Numbered from the stretch's first letter, positions 25,546 to 34,045 are shown. The stretch is DNA of 64,000 nucleotides from Paenibacillus rhizophilus (GCF_003854965.1 NZ_RQPI01000001.1:868001-932000), one strand, 5' to 3'. Notes: a model not told the origin generated them from the letters alone. Made by a program: numbers and translations.

Positions 25546-26871
25546 ATGGGTATAGGACTTAGTTTGACGTTGGTGGCCGTTTTGATTGTTTTGACCGCTT
25601 TTTTTGTGGCTACGGAATTTGCAGTTGTGCGACTACGGGGAAGCCGGATCAGCCAAATGGTGCTTGAAGGACGCAAGAACGCGATTGCTGTTCAACAGGT
25701 TTCCGCCAATCTGGACGGATATCTGTCCGCCTGCCAGCTTGGCATCACCATTACCGCCCTGGGCATTGGCGCCCTTGCGGAACCGGCTTTTGATCGCCTG
25801 CTCTACCCTCTCTTGCACTTGGCCGGCGTCGGGGCGGAATTTAGCCATGTCCTGTCATTCTTACTGGCTTTCTTTATTGCGACGTTCCTGCATGTCGTTA
25901 TCGGCGAACTCGCACCGAAGACCGCAGCCATCAACAAAGCCGAAGAAATCAGTCTGCTGACCGCCAAACCGATTATTTTGTTCTATCGTATCCTGTTTCC
26001 TTTAATATGGCTGCTTAACGGCTCTGCCAATCTGCTGGTCCGTCTGTTCGGGATGAAGCCGGCAAGCGAGCATGAAGAAGCGCACTCGGAGGAAGAGATT
26101 CGTCTTATTTTGTCCGAGAGTTATGAAAGCGGCAAGATCAACAAAGCCGAATACGGCTATGTCAACCGGATTTTCGCTTTTGACGAAATGCTGGCCCGTG
26201 AGATCATGGTTCCGCGTACGGATATGATCTGCCTGTTTACCAATTATTCTCTTCAAGAGAACCTGAATATTATCCGCAAAGAACAGTATACCCGCTTTCC
26301 GGTGGCGGAAGGCAACAAGGACAACATTATCGGCATGGTCAATACAAAGCAGATGTATCTCGAATATGACAGCAATCCCGGTTTCAATTTTAAAGATCTC
26401 ATCCATCCGCTCCTGACGGTTTCCGAGGTTACGCCTGTAAAGACGCTGCTGACCCGCATGCAGAAGGAACGGGTGCATATCGCTCTCCTGCTTGACGAAT
26501 ACGGCGGAACTTCCGGGCTTATTACGATCGAAGATATTCTGGAAGAAATCGTCGGCGAAATACGCGATGAATTCGACGCAGATGAACTCAAAAGCGTAGA
26601 GAAGCTCGGAGAAGACCATTATCTGGTGGACGGCAAGGTGTCGCTGCCCGAGCTGCGCACGCTAACCGGCTTGGACCTTGAAGATGACGAAGTGACCACA
26701 ATCGGCGGCTGGGTATACAGCCATCTGGAAGAGCCTGCTGTCGGCAAAGAAATCGCGCATGGGCAGGATACGCTAACTGTCCGCGAAATGAACCGCCACC
26801 GCGTCCGCAAAGTTGAAATCGAGCTTGGAACGAGGTCCGACGGGGACGTCGCAGCGGAATCATTCACGTAA
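25546..26871 (+). CDS. Hemolysin-family CNNM/CBS/CorC-HlyC transporter
   Basis: 441 residues. N-terminal CNNM membrane domain (about 1-190) with three to four helices and the conserved LSACQLGITITALGIGALAEP, then a CBS pair (about 200-335: REIMVPRTDMICLF, FPVAEGNKDNIIGMVNTKQ, HIALLLDEYGGTSGLITIEDILEEIVGEI) and a C-terminal CorC/HlyC domain (about 350-430: YLVDGKVSLPELRTLTGL). The family is linked to Mg2+ (and possibly Na+) efflux; ATP or AMP binds the CBS pair. Related B. subtilis genes are yhdP, yqhB and mpfA; which is orthologous cannot be decided here. Followed by a strong terminator, so monocistronic. Confidence 0.85.
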   Translation: MGIGLSLTLVAVLIVLTAFFVATEFAVVRLRGSRISQMVLEGRKNAIAVQQVSANLDGYLSACQLGITITALGIGALAEPAFDRLLYPLLHLAGVGAEFSHVLSFLLAFFIATFLHVVIGELAPKTAAINKAEEISLLTAKPIILFYRILFPLIWLLNGSANLLVRLFGMKPASEHEEAHSEEEIRLILSESYESGKINKAEYGYVNRIFAFDEMLAREIMVPRTDMICLFTNYSLQENLNIIRKEQYTRFPVAEGNKDNIIGMVNTKQMYLEYDSNPGFNFKDLIHPLLTVSEVTPVKTLLTRMQKERVHIALLLDEYGGTSGLITIEDILEEIVGEIRDEFDADELKSVEKLGEDHYLVDGKVSLPELRTLTGLDLEDDEVTTIGGWVYSHLEEPAVGKEIAHGQDTLTVREMNRHRVRKVEIELGTRSDGDVAAESFT

Positions 26872-26904
26872 AAAGCCGGTTTTAAGTCCTGTCAGTCAAT
26901 GATT

Positions 26905-26939
26905 AAAGCAGCCCGTTCTCGCCGAGACCGGGCTGCTTT
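26905..26939 (+). terminator. Terminator after the CNNM/CBS gene
   Basis: Perfect 11-base arms AAAGCAGCCCG/CGGGCTGCTTT with a 13-base loop. A-tract and T-tract on both sides allow bidirectional use; the opposing GNAT gene ends at 27057. Confidence 0.85.
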
Positions 26940-27056
26940 ATGTATGAGAAGATCATAGCAATTTTATCAGGCGCATCTGAGAAGCGAATTTCACAAATTA
27001 GGCGGAGCATCTGTCTTCAATCCATCTGCTCTCGGACTGTCTCCGGATTGTCCATC

Positions 27057-27626
27057 TTATGTATTCTCTTCCGCCGAAGCCTCGATAATTTTGCTCATAT
27101 AATATTCGTCTACCCATTTGCCGTCGACTCTGAGCGATTTGACTTTGGTTCCTTCAACGGAGAAGCCGCTTTTGGTGTACAAGGCAATTGCCCGATCGTT
27201 ATGCTTCATCACCGTAAGCTCCAGACGGACGATTCCGTTCTCTTTGGCCCAGGGTTCCAGTTCGCTCAGCAGCGCGCCGCCCACTCCCATACCCTGATAG
27301 CGTTTAAGAACCCCAATTACGATATAGGCGCTGTGACGGTTGCGGTTTGCCCCGCCTCCTCTGGCTGAAACATAGCCCGTGAGCTGTCCGCCCGCTTCCG
27401 CACCGATCAGAATGGATTTCCCTGACGCGGCAAAATTTTGTATGAATTCCCTCACCTGCTGCACATTGGAATGCCGCTCGCCCGGCTCCAGCATCATAAA
27501 AGCTGTTTCTTCGTCCAGTGCGTGCTGCAGGCGGAGGAGTTCCTCGGCATCGCCTGGAACCAGTTCCCTTAAAGTCACACCCACTTTGTTCACTTCCCAA
27601 TCGTCTGTTTCATTTTCTATTTTCAT
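27057..27626 (-). CDS. GNAT-family N-acetyltransferase
   Basis: 189 residues. GNAT motif order: VTLRELVPGDAEELLRL at the N-terminus, SAYIVIGVLKRYQGMGVGGALLSELEPWAKENG (Q-GMGVGGAL acetyl-CoA loop, about 113-131), LELTVMKHNDRAIALYTKSGF (motif B), then VEGTKVKSLRVDGKWVDEYYMSKI, typical of the RimJ/RimL or PhnO-like small-molecule or protein acetyltransferases. Substrate unknown. Its start overlaps a truncated GNAT-like frame upstream (27610-27720), suggesting local duplication and decay of acetyltransferase genes. Confidence 0.8.
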   Translation of the reverse strand: MKIENETDDWEVNKVGVTLRELVPGDAEELLRLQHALDEETAFMMLEPGERHSNVQQVREFIQNFAASGKSILIGAEAGGQLTGYVSARGGGANRNRHSAYIVIGVLKRYQGMGVGGALLSELEPWAKENGIVRLELTVMKHNDRAIALYTKSGFSVEGTKVKSLRVDGKWVDEYYMSKIIEASAEENT

Positions 27627-27720
27627 TATTGCAAACCTCGATATCCGGATGATCCGGCAGCAGCAGCCGGTACAACTCCTCTATCGGGCGGGCATCCTCC
27701 GGTACGGCTTCTCTGATCAT
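27610..27720 (-). pseudogene. N-terminal remnant of a second GNAT acetyltransferase
   Basis: Thirty-six codons: MIREAVPEDARPIEELYRL then LLPDHPDIEV and a stop. This is the start of a GNAT domain (the usual beta-1/alpha-1 segment I-R-A---D---I--LY), cut off before the acetyl-CoA site and running into the RBS/start region of the next gene. No further GNAT-like sequence follows in any frame before the next complete gene, so it is a deletion remnant. Confidence 0.5.
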
Positions 27721-27749
27721 AAAACAGTCTTCTTTCACACTTAGGCCTC

Positions 27750-28103
27750 CTAAGAGCGGCAGACCATCAACACATTTCCGTCCGGGTCTTTGAAGTTAAA
27801 CCAATGGTCATGCTCGATATCGGTCAATATTTCGGCTCCGCTCTGCCTCACAAAATCATAAGCGGCGTCGATATCATGGCTATTCAGGTGAAACAACGGT
27901 GTATTCAGAACGCATTCGCTGGTGTAAATTCTGCTGTCCAGCACTATGGCCGGCCCTGTCATCGGAATCACGAACAGATGTCCGAACAGAATTTCACCGT
28001 CAGACGGCAAGCCAAGCAGATCGCAATACCAATCTTTCGATCTTTCAATATCGCTAACCGGAATAAAAACGCCACCAATCTGAGTCAGGATGGGACTGTT
28101 CAC
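27750..28103 (-). CDS. VOC (glyoxalase/bleomycin-resistance) family protein
   Basis: 117 residues from a GTG at 28103, set by AAAGGAGG ten bases upstream. One VOC module pair: IGGVFIPVSDIERSKDWYCDLLGL (beta-alpha start), a middle strand set, LNSHDIDAAYDFVRQSGAEILTDIEHDHWFNFKDPDGNVLMVCR (second half with the DPDGN turn and terminal Glu-equivalent region). VOC proteins bind metal and act as glyoxalases, dioxygenases or antibiotic-binding proteins; the function here is open. An in-frame extension to 28244 would have no RBS and no homologous sequence, so I reject it. Confidence 0.75.
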   Translation of the reverse strand: MNSPILTQIGGVFIPVSDIERSKDWYCDLLGLPSDGEILFGHLFVIPMTGPAIVLDSRIYTSECVLNTPLFHLNSHDIDAAYDFVRQSGAEILTDIEHDHWFNFKDPDGNVLMVCRS

Positions 28104-28205
28104 CGTCAAAAACCCTCCTTTGGAAGATGCGAAATTGGATATTCCAATAGAACCATTCGATATTACAAGTGCATTTCCTGCCGTTTGCTTAGGGAAAAGC
28201 ATAAA

Positions 28206-28228
28206 ATTGTGATATAATTTGTCACAAT
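28206..28228 (+). promoter_or_regulatory. Dyad over the -10 region of ktrB
   Basis: ATTGTGA (28206-28212) and TCACAAT (28222-28228) flank a perfect TATAAT (28213-28218). It sits 38 bases before the ktrB start codon. A repressor bound here would block the promoter. Spacing of nine differs from the CRP/FNR six. Confidence 0.45.
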
Positions 28229-28265
28229 GCCGGAACGAACACACTGATGTCAGGAGAATGGACCC

Positions 28266-29612
28266 ATGGCCAATTTATCCTATGGCGGGCTGCGTCTGAC
28301 TCCGCCCAAAATTTTATCCCTCGGCTTTATTCTTCTTATTGCCGCAGGCACCGTGCTTCTCTCTCTTCCCGTTTCATCCGCGCAGGGCGATATCTCCTGG
28401 ATCGATGCGCTGTTTATGGCCACCTCCGCCACTTGCGTGACCGGGCTGGCCGTTATCGATGTCGGGACCGGACTTACGACCTTCGGCCAGATTGTGCTGC
28501 TCGTGCTGTTCCAGTTCGGCGGCCTCGGCTTTGTAACGATGGCAACGCTGATTACGCTCGTACTGAGCAGGCGGATATCTCTCAAAGAGAGACTGCTGCT
28601 TCAGGAGTCGATGAATCAGAATTCCATGCAGGGAATTGTTCGCCTTATTCGCCGGGTTCTGATTTATTCGCTGGTGATCCAGCTTTCCGGGGCGGCGGCG
28701 CTGGCGCTCCGGTTCCTCAAGGACATGCCGGCAGGGAAAGCGGCATACTACGGCATATTCCACAGCATTTCCATTTTTAACAATGCCGGCTTCGATCTGT
28801 TTGGCGATGTGCACGGGCCGTTCAGCGGTCTGACACGGTATGTTGAAGATCCTGTGGTGAACATCACGGCCATGCTGCTTATTTTTCTAGGCGGGATCGG
28901 CTTTATCGTATTGTCCGACGTGGTCGATTTCCGCAAGCGAAGACGGCTTACCCTGCATTCCAAGGTGGTTCTGTCCACTTCCCTTATACTGATCGCTGCC
29001 GGAGCTGCACTATTTTTCTGGCTGGAGCTATATCATACGCTGAAGCCGCTTCATCCCGGCGGAAAGGCGTTGGCTTCTTTTTTACAGGCCCTGACTCCGC
29101 GATCTGGCGGCATTACGACACTTGATATCTACAAGCTCCGGGAATCGACTCAGTTTCTAATTATTCTGCTGATGTTCATCGGCGCCGCCCCGGGCTCCAC
29201 CGGCGGGGGGATCAAGGTGACGACATTCGCCCTGCTCATCGCCGCCGTATACTCGCGCATTCGCGGCAGAGAGGATGTGGTGCTGTTTCGCCATCGTTTG
29301 TCCAAAGAGAGCGTCTACCGGGCTATAACTATGACACTGCTCTCCCTGCTGCTTGTTATAACCGCCACGATGTTGTTGTCGATTACCGAGCAAGCCGACT
29401 TTCTTACGGTGATGTTTGAGGCTGTGTCCGCTTTCGGCACCTCGGGGCTTACGATGGGACTGACCACAGAGCTGAGCGCTGCCGGAAAAATTCTCGTCAT
29501 CCTGCTCATGTTCATAGGACGGACCGGACCCCTGACGCTGGCTTACGCCCTTAGACCGACCAAAGGCAAGGAGCTGTACCGCCATCCCGAAGGCCATATG
29601 ATGATCGGTTAG
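28266..29612 (+). CDS. ktrB: TrkH/KtrB-family potassium uptake channel
   Basis: 448 residues, four repeated M1-P-M2 units of the SKT superfamily. Selectivity-filter segments are visible: TSATCVTGLAV, FNNAGFDLFG, TPRSGGITTLD and SAFGTSGLTMGLT, each with the central Gly. N-terminus LTPPKILSLGFILLIAAGTVLLSLP and C-terminus GRTGPLTLAYAL are typical of KtrB/KtrD. It takes up K+ driven by Na+ and is gated by a cytoplasmic KtrA/KtrC RCK ring; no ktrA is adjacent, so the partner is elsewhere, as for B. subtilis ktrD. AGGAG precedes the ATG. Confidence 0.88.
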   Translation: MANLSYGGLRLTPPKILSLGFILLIAAGTVLLSLPVSSAQGDISWIDALFMATSATCVTGLAVIDVGTGLTTFGQIVLLVLFQFGGLGFVTMATLITLVLSRRISLKERLLLQESMNQNSMQGIVRLIRRVLIYSLVIQLSGAAALALRFLKDMPAGKAAYYGIFHSISIFNNAGFDLFGDVHGPFSGLTRYVEDPVVNITAMLLIFLGGIGFIVLSDVVDFRKRRRLTLHSKVVLSTSLILIAAGAALFFWLELYHTLKPLHPGGKALASFLQALTPRSGGITTLDIYKLRESTQFLIILLMFIGAAPGSTGGGIKVTTFALLIAAVYSRIRGREDVVLFRHRLSKESVYRAITMTLLSLLLVITATMLLSITEQADFLTVMFEAVSAFGTSGLTMGLTTELSAAGKILVILLMFIGRTGPLTLAYALRPTKGKELYRHPEGHMMIG

Positions 29613-29620
29613 ACATACGG

Positions 29621-29650
29621 ACGGCGGAGATCCGCCGTTCTTTCTTTTTA
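29621..29650 (+). terminator. Terminator after ktrB
   Basis: ACGGCGGA/TCCGCCGT hairpin with a two-base loop followed by TCTTTCTTTTT. Confidence 0.85.
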
Positions 29651-29702
29651 TCCGCCTCCACGAGTATATGCGCGGACCGGCTAACTGTTACGCATCATTG
29701 TA

Positions 29703-29984
29703 TTATTCTTTGGTGTCTACTGAATCTTCCGCATCCAGAGCCGCGTCCAGCAGCCGGTCGAACAGTTCGTCGTCTTCCTCCAGCATGGCGTCCAGTTCCA
29801 GGAATTGCTCTTCGCTACCGGGCTCGCCCGCAAAGCTCAGGCTGTAATCCCATTCCTTGCCCTTTTTGCTGAAGAACGTAATTTCGTATCGGGCCGCATG
29901 GCCCTCCAGGGTAAATACGGTTCTTCCCACATAATTTCCTTCCTCATTGCGGCGCATGGCCGCTTCCGTAACGCTTACGCTCAT
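29703..29984 (-). CDS. Small acidic protein, unknown function
   Basis: 93 residues; RBS GGAAGGAAG before the ATG. Beta-rich first half (NYVGRTVFTLEGHAARYEITFFSKKGKEWDYSLSFA) and a strongly acidic helical C-terminus (LELDAMLEEDDELFDRLLDAALDAEDS). No signal peptide, membrane helix, Cys or catalytic motif. I do not recognise a named family; it reads like a cytoplasmic housekeeping-associated protein. Monocistronic and convergent with ktrB. Confidence 0.6.
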   Translation of the reverse strand: MSVSVTEAAMRRNEEGNYVGRTVFTLEGHAARYEITFFSKKGKEWDYSLSFAGEPGSEEQFLELDAMLEEDDELFDRLLDAALDAEDSVDTKE

Positions 29985-30158
29985 GAAGCTTCCTTCCTTT
30001 CATATCGTCAGATGTCCAATCGCTCTTGGAGCGAAGTGGAAATCCATTTCAGTATATCATTATTGCCCGCTCAAATCCCGCTCCTCCGACCTAATTGACT
30101 TTTTTCATCCGGCGGTTAATAATTTAGTACAATACTCAAAAGCTTAATTTGGCAACCT

Positions 30159-30199
30159 AAGAAACGGCTTCGCCCCGCTTCCAAGACGCCCCGTTTCTT
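30159..30199 (+). other. Hairpin in the leader of the aminopeptidase genes
   Basis: Arms AAGAAACGG and CCGTTTCTT, 23-base loop, 76 bases before the aminopeptidase start in a 290-base gene-free stretch. It might be a terminator or attenuator; the downstream base run is not T-rich. Confidence 0.35.
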
Positions 30200-30274
30200 G
30201 TGGAAACTTCACAGCCAAGACTAAGTGCGAAGCTTATCGGATTTCTTATATTTGAACAAATGGAGGAAATTTCT

Positions 30275-31507
30275 ATGACCGATTTTGAAGCAAAACTTTC
30301 CAAATACGCCGACCTGGCCGTAAAAATAGGCGTTAATGTGCAGCCGGGTCAGGCGCTGGTCGTGAATGCGCCCATCATCGCGGCGGAATTCGTCCGTATG
30401 ATCGCGGCCAAGGCGTATGAAGCCGGCGCCAGCCAGGTAAAAGTCAACTGGAGCGACGAACGCATCACGCGCCTGCTGTTCGAGCATGCCGCCCCGGAAG
30501 TCTTCACCAAAGCTCCGACCTGGTATGCCGGTGAGATTACCGAGTTTGCCGAGAACGGCGCGGCCGTGCTGTCGGTCATCGCCGAAGACCCGGATGCGCT
30601 GAAAGGAATCGACCAGGCGCGGATCGCCGACTATCATAAGACCCGTGGAGCCGCCCTGTCCAAATACCGCGAGTTCATCATGTCCGACAAAATCAGCTGG
30701 AGCATCGTCGCCATTCCTTCGCAGGCTTGGGCCGACAAAGTATTCCCTGATGTTCCTGCCGAGGAGCGGATAGACAGACTGTGGGAAGCGATTTTCCATA
30801 CCGTACGTCTGGACCGTGAAGATCCGGTAGCCGCCTGGCAAGAGCATCTGGATACACTGGAGGCGAAAGCGGCCGTGCTGAACGCCAAGAAATATAAGAA
30901 GCTGCGTTATGCCGCTCCAGGAACGGATCTTACCATCGAGCTTCCGGAAGGCCACTTGTGGGCGCAGGGCGACAGCATCAACGCACAAGGGCATACTTTT
31001 GTGGCCAATATGCCGACTGAAGAGGTGTTCACGGCTCCGCTGAAAACGGGCGTTAACGGGACTGTCCGCAGCACGAAACCGCTCAGTCATGGCGGTAACA
31101 TCATCGACGGCTTCTCAATTACCTTTGAGAATGGAAGAATTGTCGGGGTTTCGGCCGAGCAGGGACAGGAAACGCTGGAGCATTTGATCAGCCTGGACGA
31201 AGGCGCCAAGTATTTGGGCGAAGTAGCCCTCGTCCCCCATTATTCCCCGATTTCGGATTCCAACATTTTGTACTATAACACGCTGTTTGATGAAAATGCC
31301 TCGAACCATCTCGCGATCGGAACCGCGTACGCATTCTGTCTGGAAGGCGGCAAAAGCATGACGAAGGAAGAGCTTGAAGAGCGCGGTCTCAACACAAGCG
31401 TTACGCATGTCGATTTCATGATCGGCTCGGCAGAGATGAATATATACGGCGTTACAAACGATGGAACGGAAGAACCGGTGTTTTTGAACGGAAACTGGGC
31501 TTTTTAA
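30275..31507 (+). CDS. M29-family aminopeptidase (first of a tandem pair)
   Basis: 410 residues. Metallo-aminopeptidase of family M29 (thermophilic aminopeptidase/AmpS). N-terminal domain MTDFEAKLSKYADLAVKIGVNVQPGQALVV; catalytic C-terminal domain with GTDLTIELPEGHLW, FVANMPTEEVFTAPLKTGVNGTVRSTKPLSHGGNIIDGF, LDEGAKYLGEVALVPHYSPIS, LYYNTLFDENASNHLAIG and a terminal HVDFMIGSAEMNI, which hold the paired Glu, His and Asp metal ligands. Acts in the cytoplasm on peptide N-termini. Start set by TGGAGG at good spacing; an upstream in-frame ATG lacks an RBS. Followed 18 bases later by its paralogue. Confidence 0.88.
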   Translation: MTDFEAKLSKYADLAVKIGVNVQPGQALVVNAPIIAAEFVRMIAAKAYEAGASQVKVNWSDERITRLLFEHAAPEVFTKAPTWYAGEITEFAENGAAVLSVIAEDPDALKGIDQARIADYHKTRGAALSKYREFIMSDKISWSIVAIPSQAWADKVFPDVPAEERIDRLWEAIFHTVRLDREDPVAAWQEHLDTLEAKAAVLNAKKYKKLRYAAPGTDLTIELPEGHLWAQGDSINAQGHTFVANMPTEEVFTAPLKTGVNGTVRSTKPLSHGGNIIDGFSITFENGRIVGVSAEQGQETLEHLISLDEGAKYLGEVALVPHYSPISDSNILYYNTLFDENASNHLAIGTAYAFCLEGGKSMTKEELEERGLNTSVTHVDFMIGSAEMNIYGVTNDGTEEPVFLNGNWAF

Positions 31508-31525
31508 TTCAAGGAGGGTCGGGAT

Positions 31526-32752
31526 TTGGATTTCAATCAAAAGCTGGAGAATTATGCGCTGCTTGCCGTAAAGGTCGGCGTCAATATACAGCCTGGGCAG
31601 ACGCTGGTCGTCAATGCGGATATCGCATCGGCCGAACTGGTTCGCCTGGTCGTCCGCAAAGCTTACGAAGCGGGAGCCAAGTTGGTCAAGGTAAATTATT
31701 CGGACGAAGTCGTAACGCGGACGCGCTACGACCTGGCCCCGGAGGAATCGTTCTCGGAGCCTCCAAAGCGGTTCGGGGATGAGATGGAGGAATATGCGCG
31801 GAATAACGCATGCTTCCTGACAATTATCTCGACCGATCCGGATCTGCTGAAGGGCGTCGATCCGAAGCGGATCACCATGAATCAACGAGTCTCGGCCGAG
31901 GCGATGGCAGGCTACCGCCAGCTGCTGATGGGCAACCACGCGAGCTGGAGCGGCGTTGCTTACCCTTCGGCCTCCTGGGCGGCCAAAGTATTCCCGGATG
32001 CGCCGGAGGAGGAGCGGATCAATCTGCTGTGGGACGCAATTTTCCGGGCCGTCCGCGCGGATGTGGAAGACCCGCTTGAAGCTTGGCAGCTGCATCTTGA
32101 CGAACTGAAGCGCCGCTGCGACAAGCTGAATGAGCGCAAGTACCGCAAGCTGCATTACAAAGCGCCGGGCACCGACCTGACCGTCGAACTGCCGGAGGGC
32201 CACATCTGGTGCCAGGCCGGAGCAGTGAACGGCAAGGGCGTTCCTTTTCTGGCCAATATTCCTACCGAGGAAGTGTTTACGGTTCCCCACCGCGACGGGA
32301 CGACCGGCAAAGTCAGCAGCAGCAAGCCGCTCAGCTACGCGGGAAGCGTCATTGACCGCTTTACCCTGACCTTTACGGACGGCAAGGTAACGGACTATAC
32401 CGCTGAGGTAGGGCAGGACAAGCTGGCCGTTCTGTTCTCAATGGATGAAGGAGCTGCTTCACTCGGCGAAGTAGCGCTTGTCCCCCACCGTTCCCCAATT
32501 TCGGAAAGCGGCATTCTCTACTACACCACATTGTTTGACGAGAATGCTTCCTGTCATTTGGCGCTGGGAGCTTCATATGCTTTCACCCTCGAAGGCGGCA
32601 CATCGCTTACGGAGGAAGAGCTGACCGAGCGCGGAATGAACCAGAGTCTTATTCACGTCGATTTCATGATGGGCTCCCCGGAGATGGACATTGACGGCAT
32701 TACGGATGACGGCACGGCTGAACCTATTTTCCGCAATGGCGGATGGGTGTAA
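31526..32752 (+). CDS. M29-family aminopeptidase (second of a tandem pair)
   Basis: 408 residues, TTG start with AAGGAGG eight bases upstream. It lines up with the preceding gene along the full length (same FEAKL/FNQKL start, same LPEGH, NIPTEEVFT, DEGAASLGEVALVPHRSPIS and LFDENASCHLALG metal-site blocks), so the two arose by tandem duplication. All metal-ligand positions that I can compare are kept, so both copies are probably active, with differing substrate range. Cotranscribed with the first copy and ended by a strong terminator. Confidence 0.88.
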   Translation: MDFNQKLENYALLAVKVGVNIQPGQTLVVNADIASAELVRLVVRKAYEAGAKLVKVNYSDEVVTRTRYDLAPEESFSEPPKRFGDEMEEYARNNACFLTIISTDPDLLKGVDPKRITMNQRVSAEAMAGYRQLLMGNHASWSGVAYPSASWAAKVFPDAPEEERINLLWDAIFRAVRADVEDPLEAWQLHLDELKRRCDKLNERKYRKLHYKAPGTDLTVELPEGHIWCQAGAVNGKGVPFLANIPTEEVFTVPHRDGTTGKVSSSKPLSYAGSVIDRFTLTFTDGKVTDYTAEVGQDKLAVLFSMDEGAASLGEVALVPHRSPISESGILYYTTLFDENASCHLALGASYAFTLEGGTSLTEEELTERGMNQSLIHVDFMMGSPEMDIDGITDDGTAEPIFRNGGWV

Positions 32753-32781
32753 GAACAGGATTCAACCAGCTAAAGATTTTG

Positions 32782-32824
32782 AAAAAGCCCGGTATCTCCC
32801 TTTAATGGAGGAACCGGGCTTTTT
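32782..32824 (+). terminator. Terminator of the aminopeptidase operon
   Basis: Perfect 12-base arms AAAAAGCCCGGT/ACCGGGCTTTTT. The 250 bases after it, up to the small membrane protein, hold no gene that I can recognise. Confidence 0.9.
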
Positions 32825-33077
32825 GCGCGCCTGCACGATCAGAAAATAAGGGTTCTTCATCAGCTGGTCATGCCATCAATATGGGCTTCGATCTTGGACC
32901 AATTTGGCATAAGCTGAAAGAATTTGCCCCTTCCTCTCTGCTACCTTCTGTTCATTAACTGTGCTAAACAGCCTAATTTCAAAATTTGTTCAATTTATAG
33001 ACACAATACTGTTGATTTTAATTCACAAAAATGTCACAATAGAGATGTGGAAGTTAACATCCAAGGAGGCGATAAAG

Positions 33078-33257
33078 ATGATGAAAGATCCGTATTCGAA
33101 TGAGGCCGAACGGATTGAAGAGGAAGACCATGATGGGGAGCCGTTGTACGACAATCGCATCGATGCTGCCAACGCCGTCAAATACACCGCTTACGTCATG
33201 CTCTTCATGGGTTTCCTGTATTTTCTGGTTGCTTTTATTCTCCCGATGTTCGACTGA
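33078..33257 (+). CDS. Small single-pass membrane protein
   Basis: 59 residues starting at ATG-ATG with a full AAGGAGG eight bases upstream; the earlier in-frame sequence has no RBS. The first 35 residues are hydrophilic and acidic (SNEAERIEEEDHDGE). Residues about 36-57 form one hydrophobic helix (YTAYVMLFMGFLYFLVAFILPMF) ending the protein. It would be a tail-anchored or N-in single-pass membrane protein. No family recognised. The strong RBS and clean topology argue for a real gene. Confidence 0.65.
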   Translation: MMKDPYSNEAERIEEEDHDGEPLYDNRIDAANAVKYTAYVMLFMGFLYFLVAFILPMFD

Positions 33258-33358
33258 CGGATTCTCCTTTACCAATCCAATAGAAAGCGCTTACGGCTAA
33301 TCCCGTTCCTTCATTTCGAGGCACGGAAACAGCCGTTTTTGTTTGGAGGTCATAGAAA

Positions 33359-34045
33359 CTATGCCCATAATTTGTGGATCCATGTCATTGCGGCCTTCGA
33401 CCACACCGGTTCCATCCGGGCCTTCAGCCAAAGAGCGGCTTCCTCCCTAGTTCCTGCGAACGGTTCGATTCCGGTCTCGCGCATCCAGTGGGCGGCCGTT
33501 TCAAACGATGTGCTGTTCCAGCCGTTTTTTGCTCCATCTGCGTTAAGCCGTGGACGAACCCCGGAAATGACGATATCGACGCTTCCCTGCAGCTCGTTCA
33601 AGGCGTTGTCAAAAGCGGTCTTCTTCTCTTTGGCTTTCATTTCAGCTTCTGCCCGAAGCTGACGCGTCTCAATTCCCTCATTTCTCTCTACGATCTCCAG
33701 GATACTGAACGCTTCCCTACTGGCTAAGCCGCTGTTGTAGCGGTCCTTAAACGTACGGGCATTTCCCGATACGGCAGCAAAATAAGGGAACCATTCCCTT
33801 GCGACCAGCACGGCCTTTTTCTTCAGAAACTTGCCGTAAGCCGCTTGGCCTTCTCCAGGGAACCTTACCCGCCACTGCCATGGATCAAGTTCTGTATCCG
33901 TATGCCAATCCTCTTCTTTCGTGAGTGACTTAAGCGAAGGATGCTCCGGAATTAGCGGTGCGAGCGGCAATATCCCGATATGTGCGACAAGTTCAGCGGC
34001 ATCTTCAAAAGTAAAAGACGCCGCCGGTGTTGCTTCCTGTACCAT
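33359..34045 (-). CDS. AlkZ-related protein
   Basis: 228 residues. Resembles the family named AlkZ-related in Bacillales: FEDAAELVAHIGILPLAPLIPEHPSLKSLT, then a conserved WHTDTELDPWQWRVRFPGEGQAAYGKFLKKKAVLVAREWFPYF, NSGLASREAFSILEIVERNEGIETRQLR (winged-helix-like) and STSFETAAHWM. AlkZ/YcaQ are DNA glycosylases removing bulky or crosslinked bases, but this family lacks the full AlkZ length (about 360-400) and its QxQ/QxD catalytic motif is not obvious, so enzyme activity is not shown. GGAGG precedes the ATG. It stands next to a TetR remnant and the MBL gene on the same strand. Confidence 0.6.
   Translation of the reverse strand: MVQEATPAASFTFEDAAELVAHIGILPLAPLIPEHPSLKSLTKEEDWHTDTELDPWQWRVRFPGEGQAAYGKFLKKKAVLVAREWFPYFAAVSGNARTFKDRYNSGLASREAFSILEIVERNEGIETRQLRAEAEMKAKEKKTAFDNALNELQGSVDIVISGVRPRLNADGAKNGWNSTSFETAAHWMRETGIEPFAGTREEAALWLKARMEPVWSKAAMTWIHKLWA

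Noticed and set aside
27750..28244. Longer VOC protein starting at 28244
   Set aside because: The extra 47 codons have no RBS and no family similarity; GTG at 28103 has AAAGGAGG at good distance.
32825..33077. Possible gene on the minus strand between aminopeptidases and the small membrane protein
   Set aside because: Short frames only, with no RBS and no recognisable domain.
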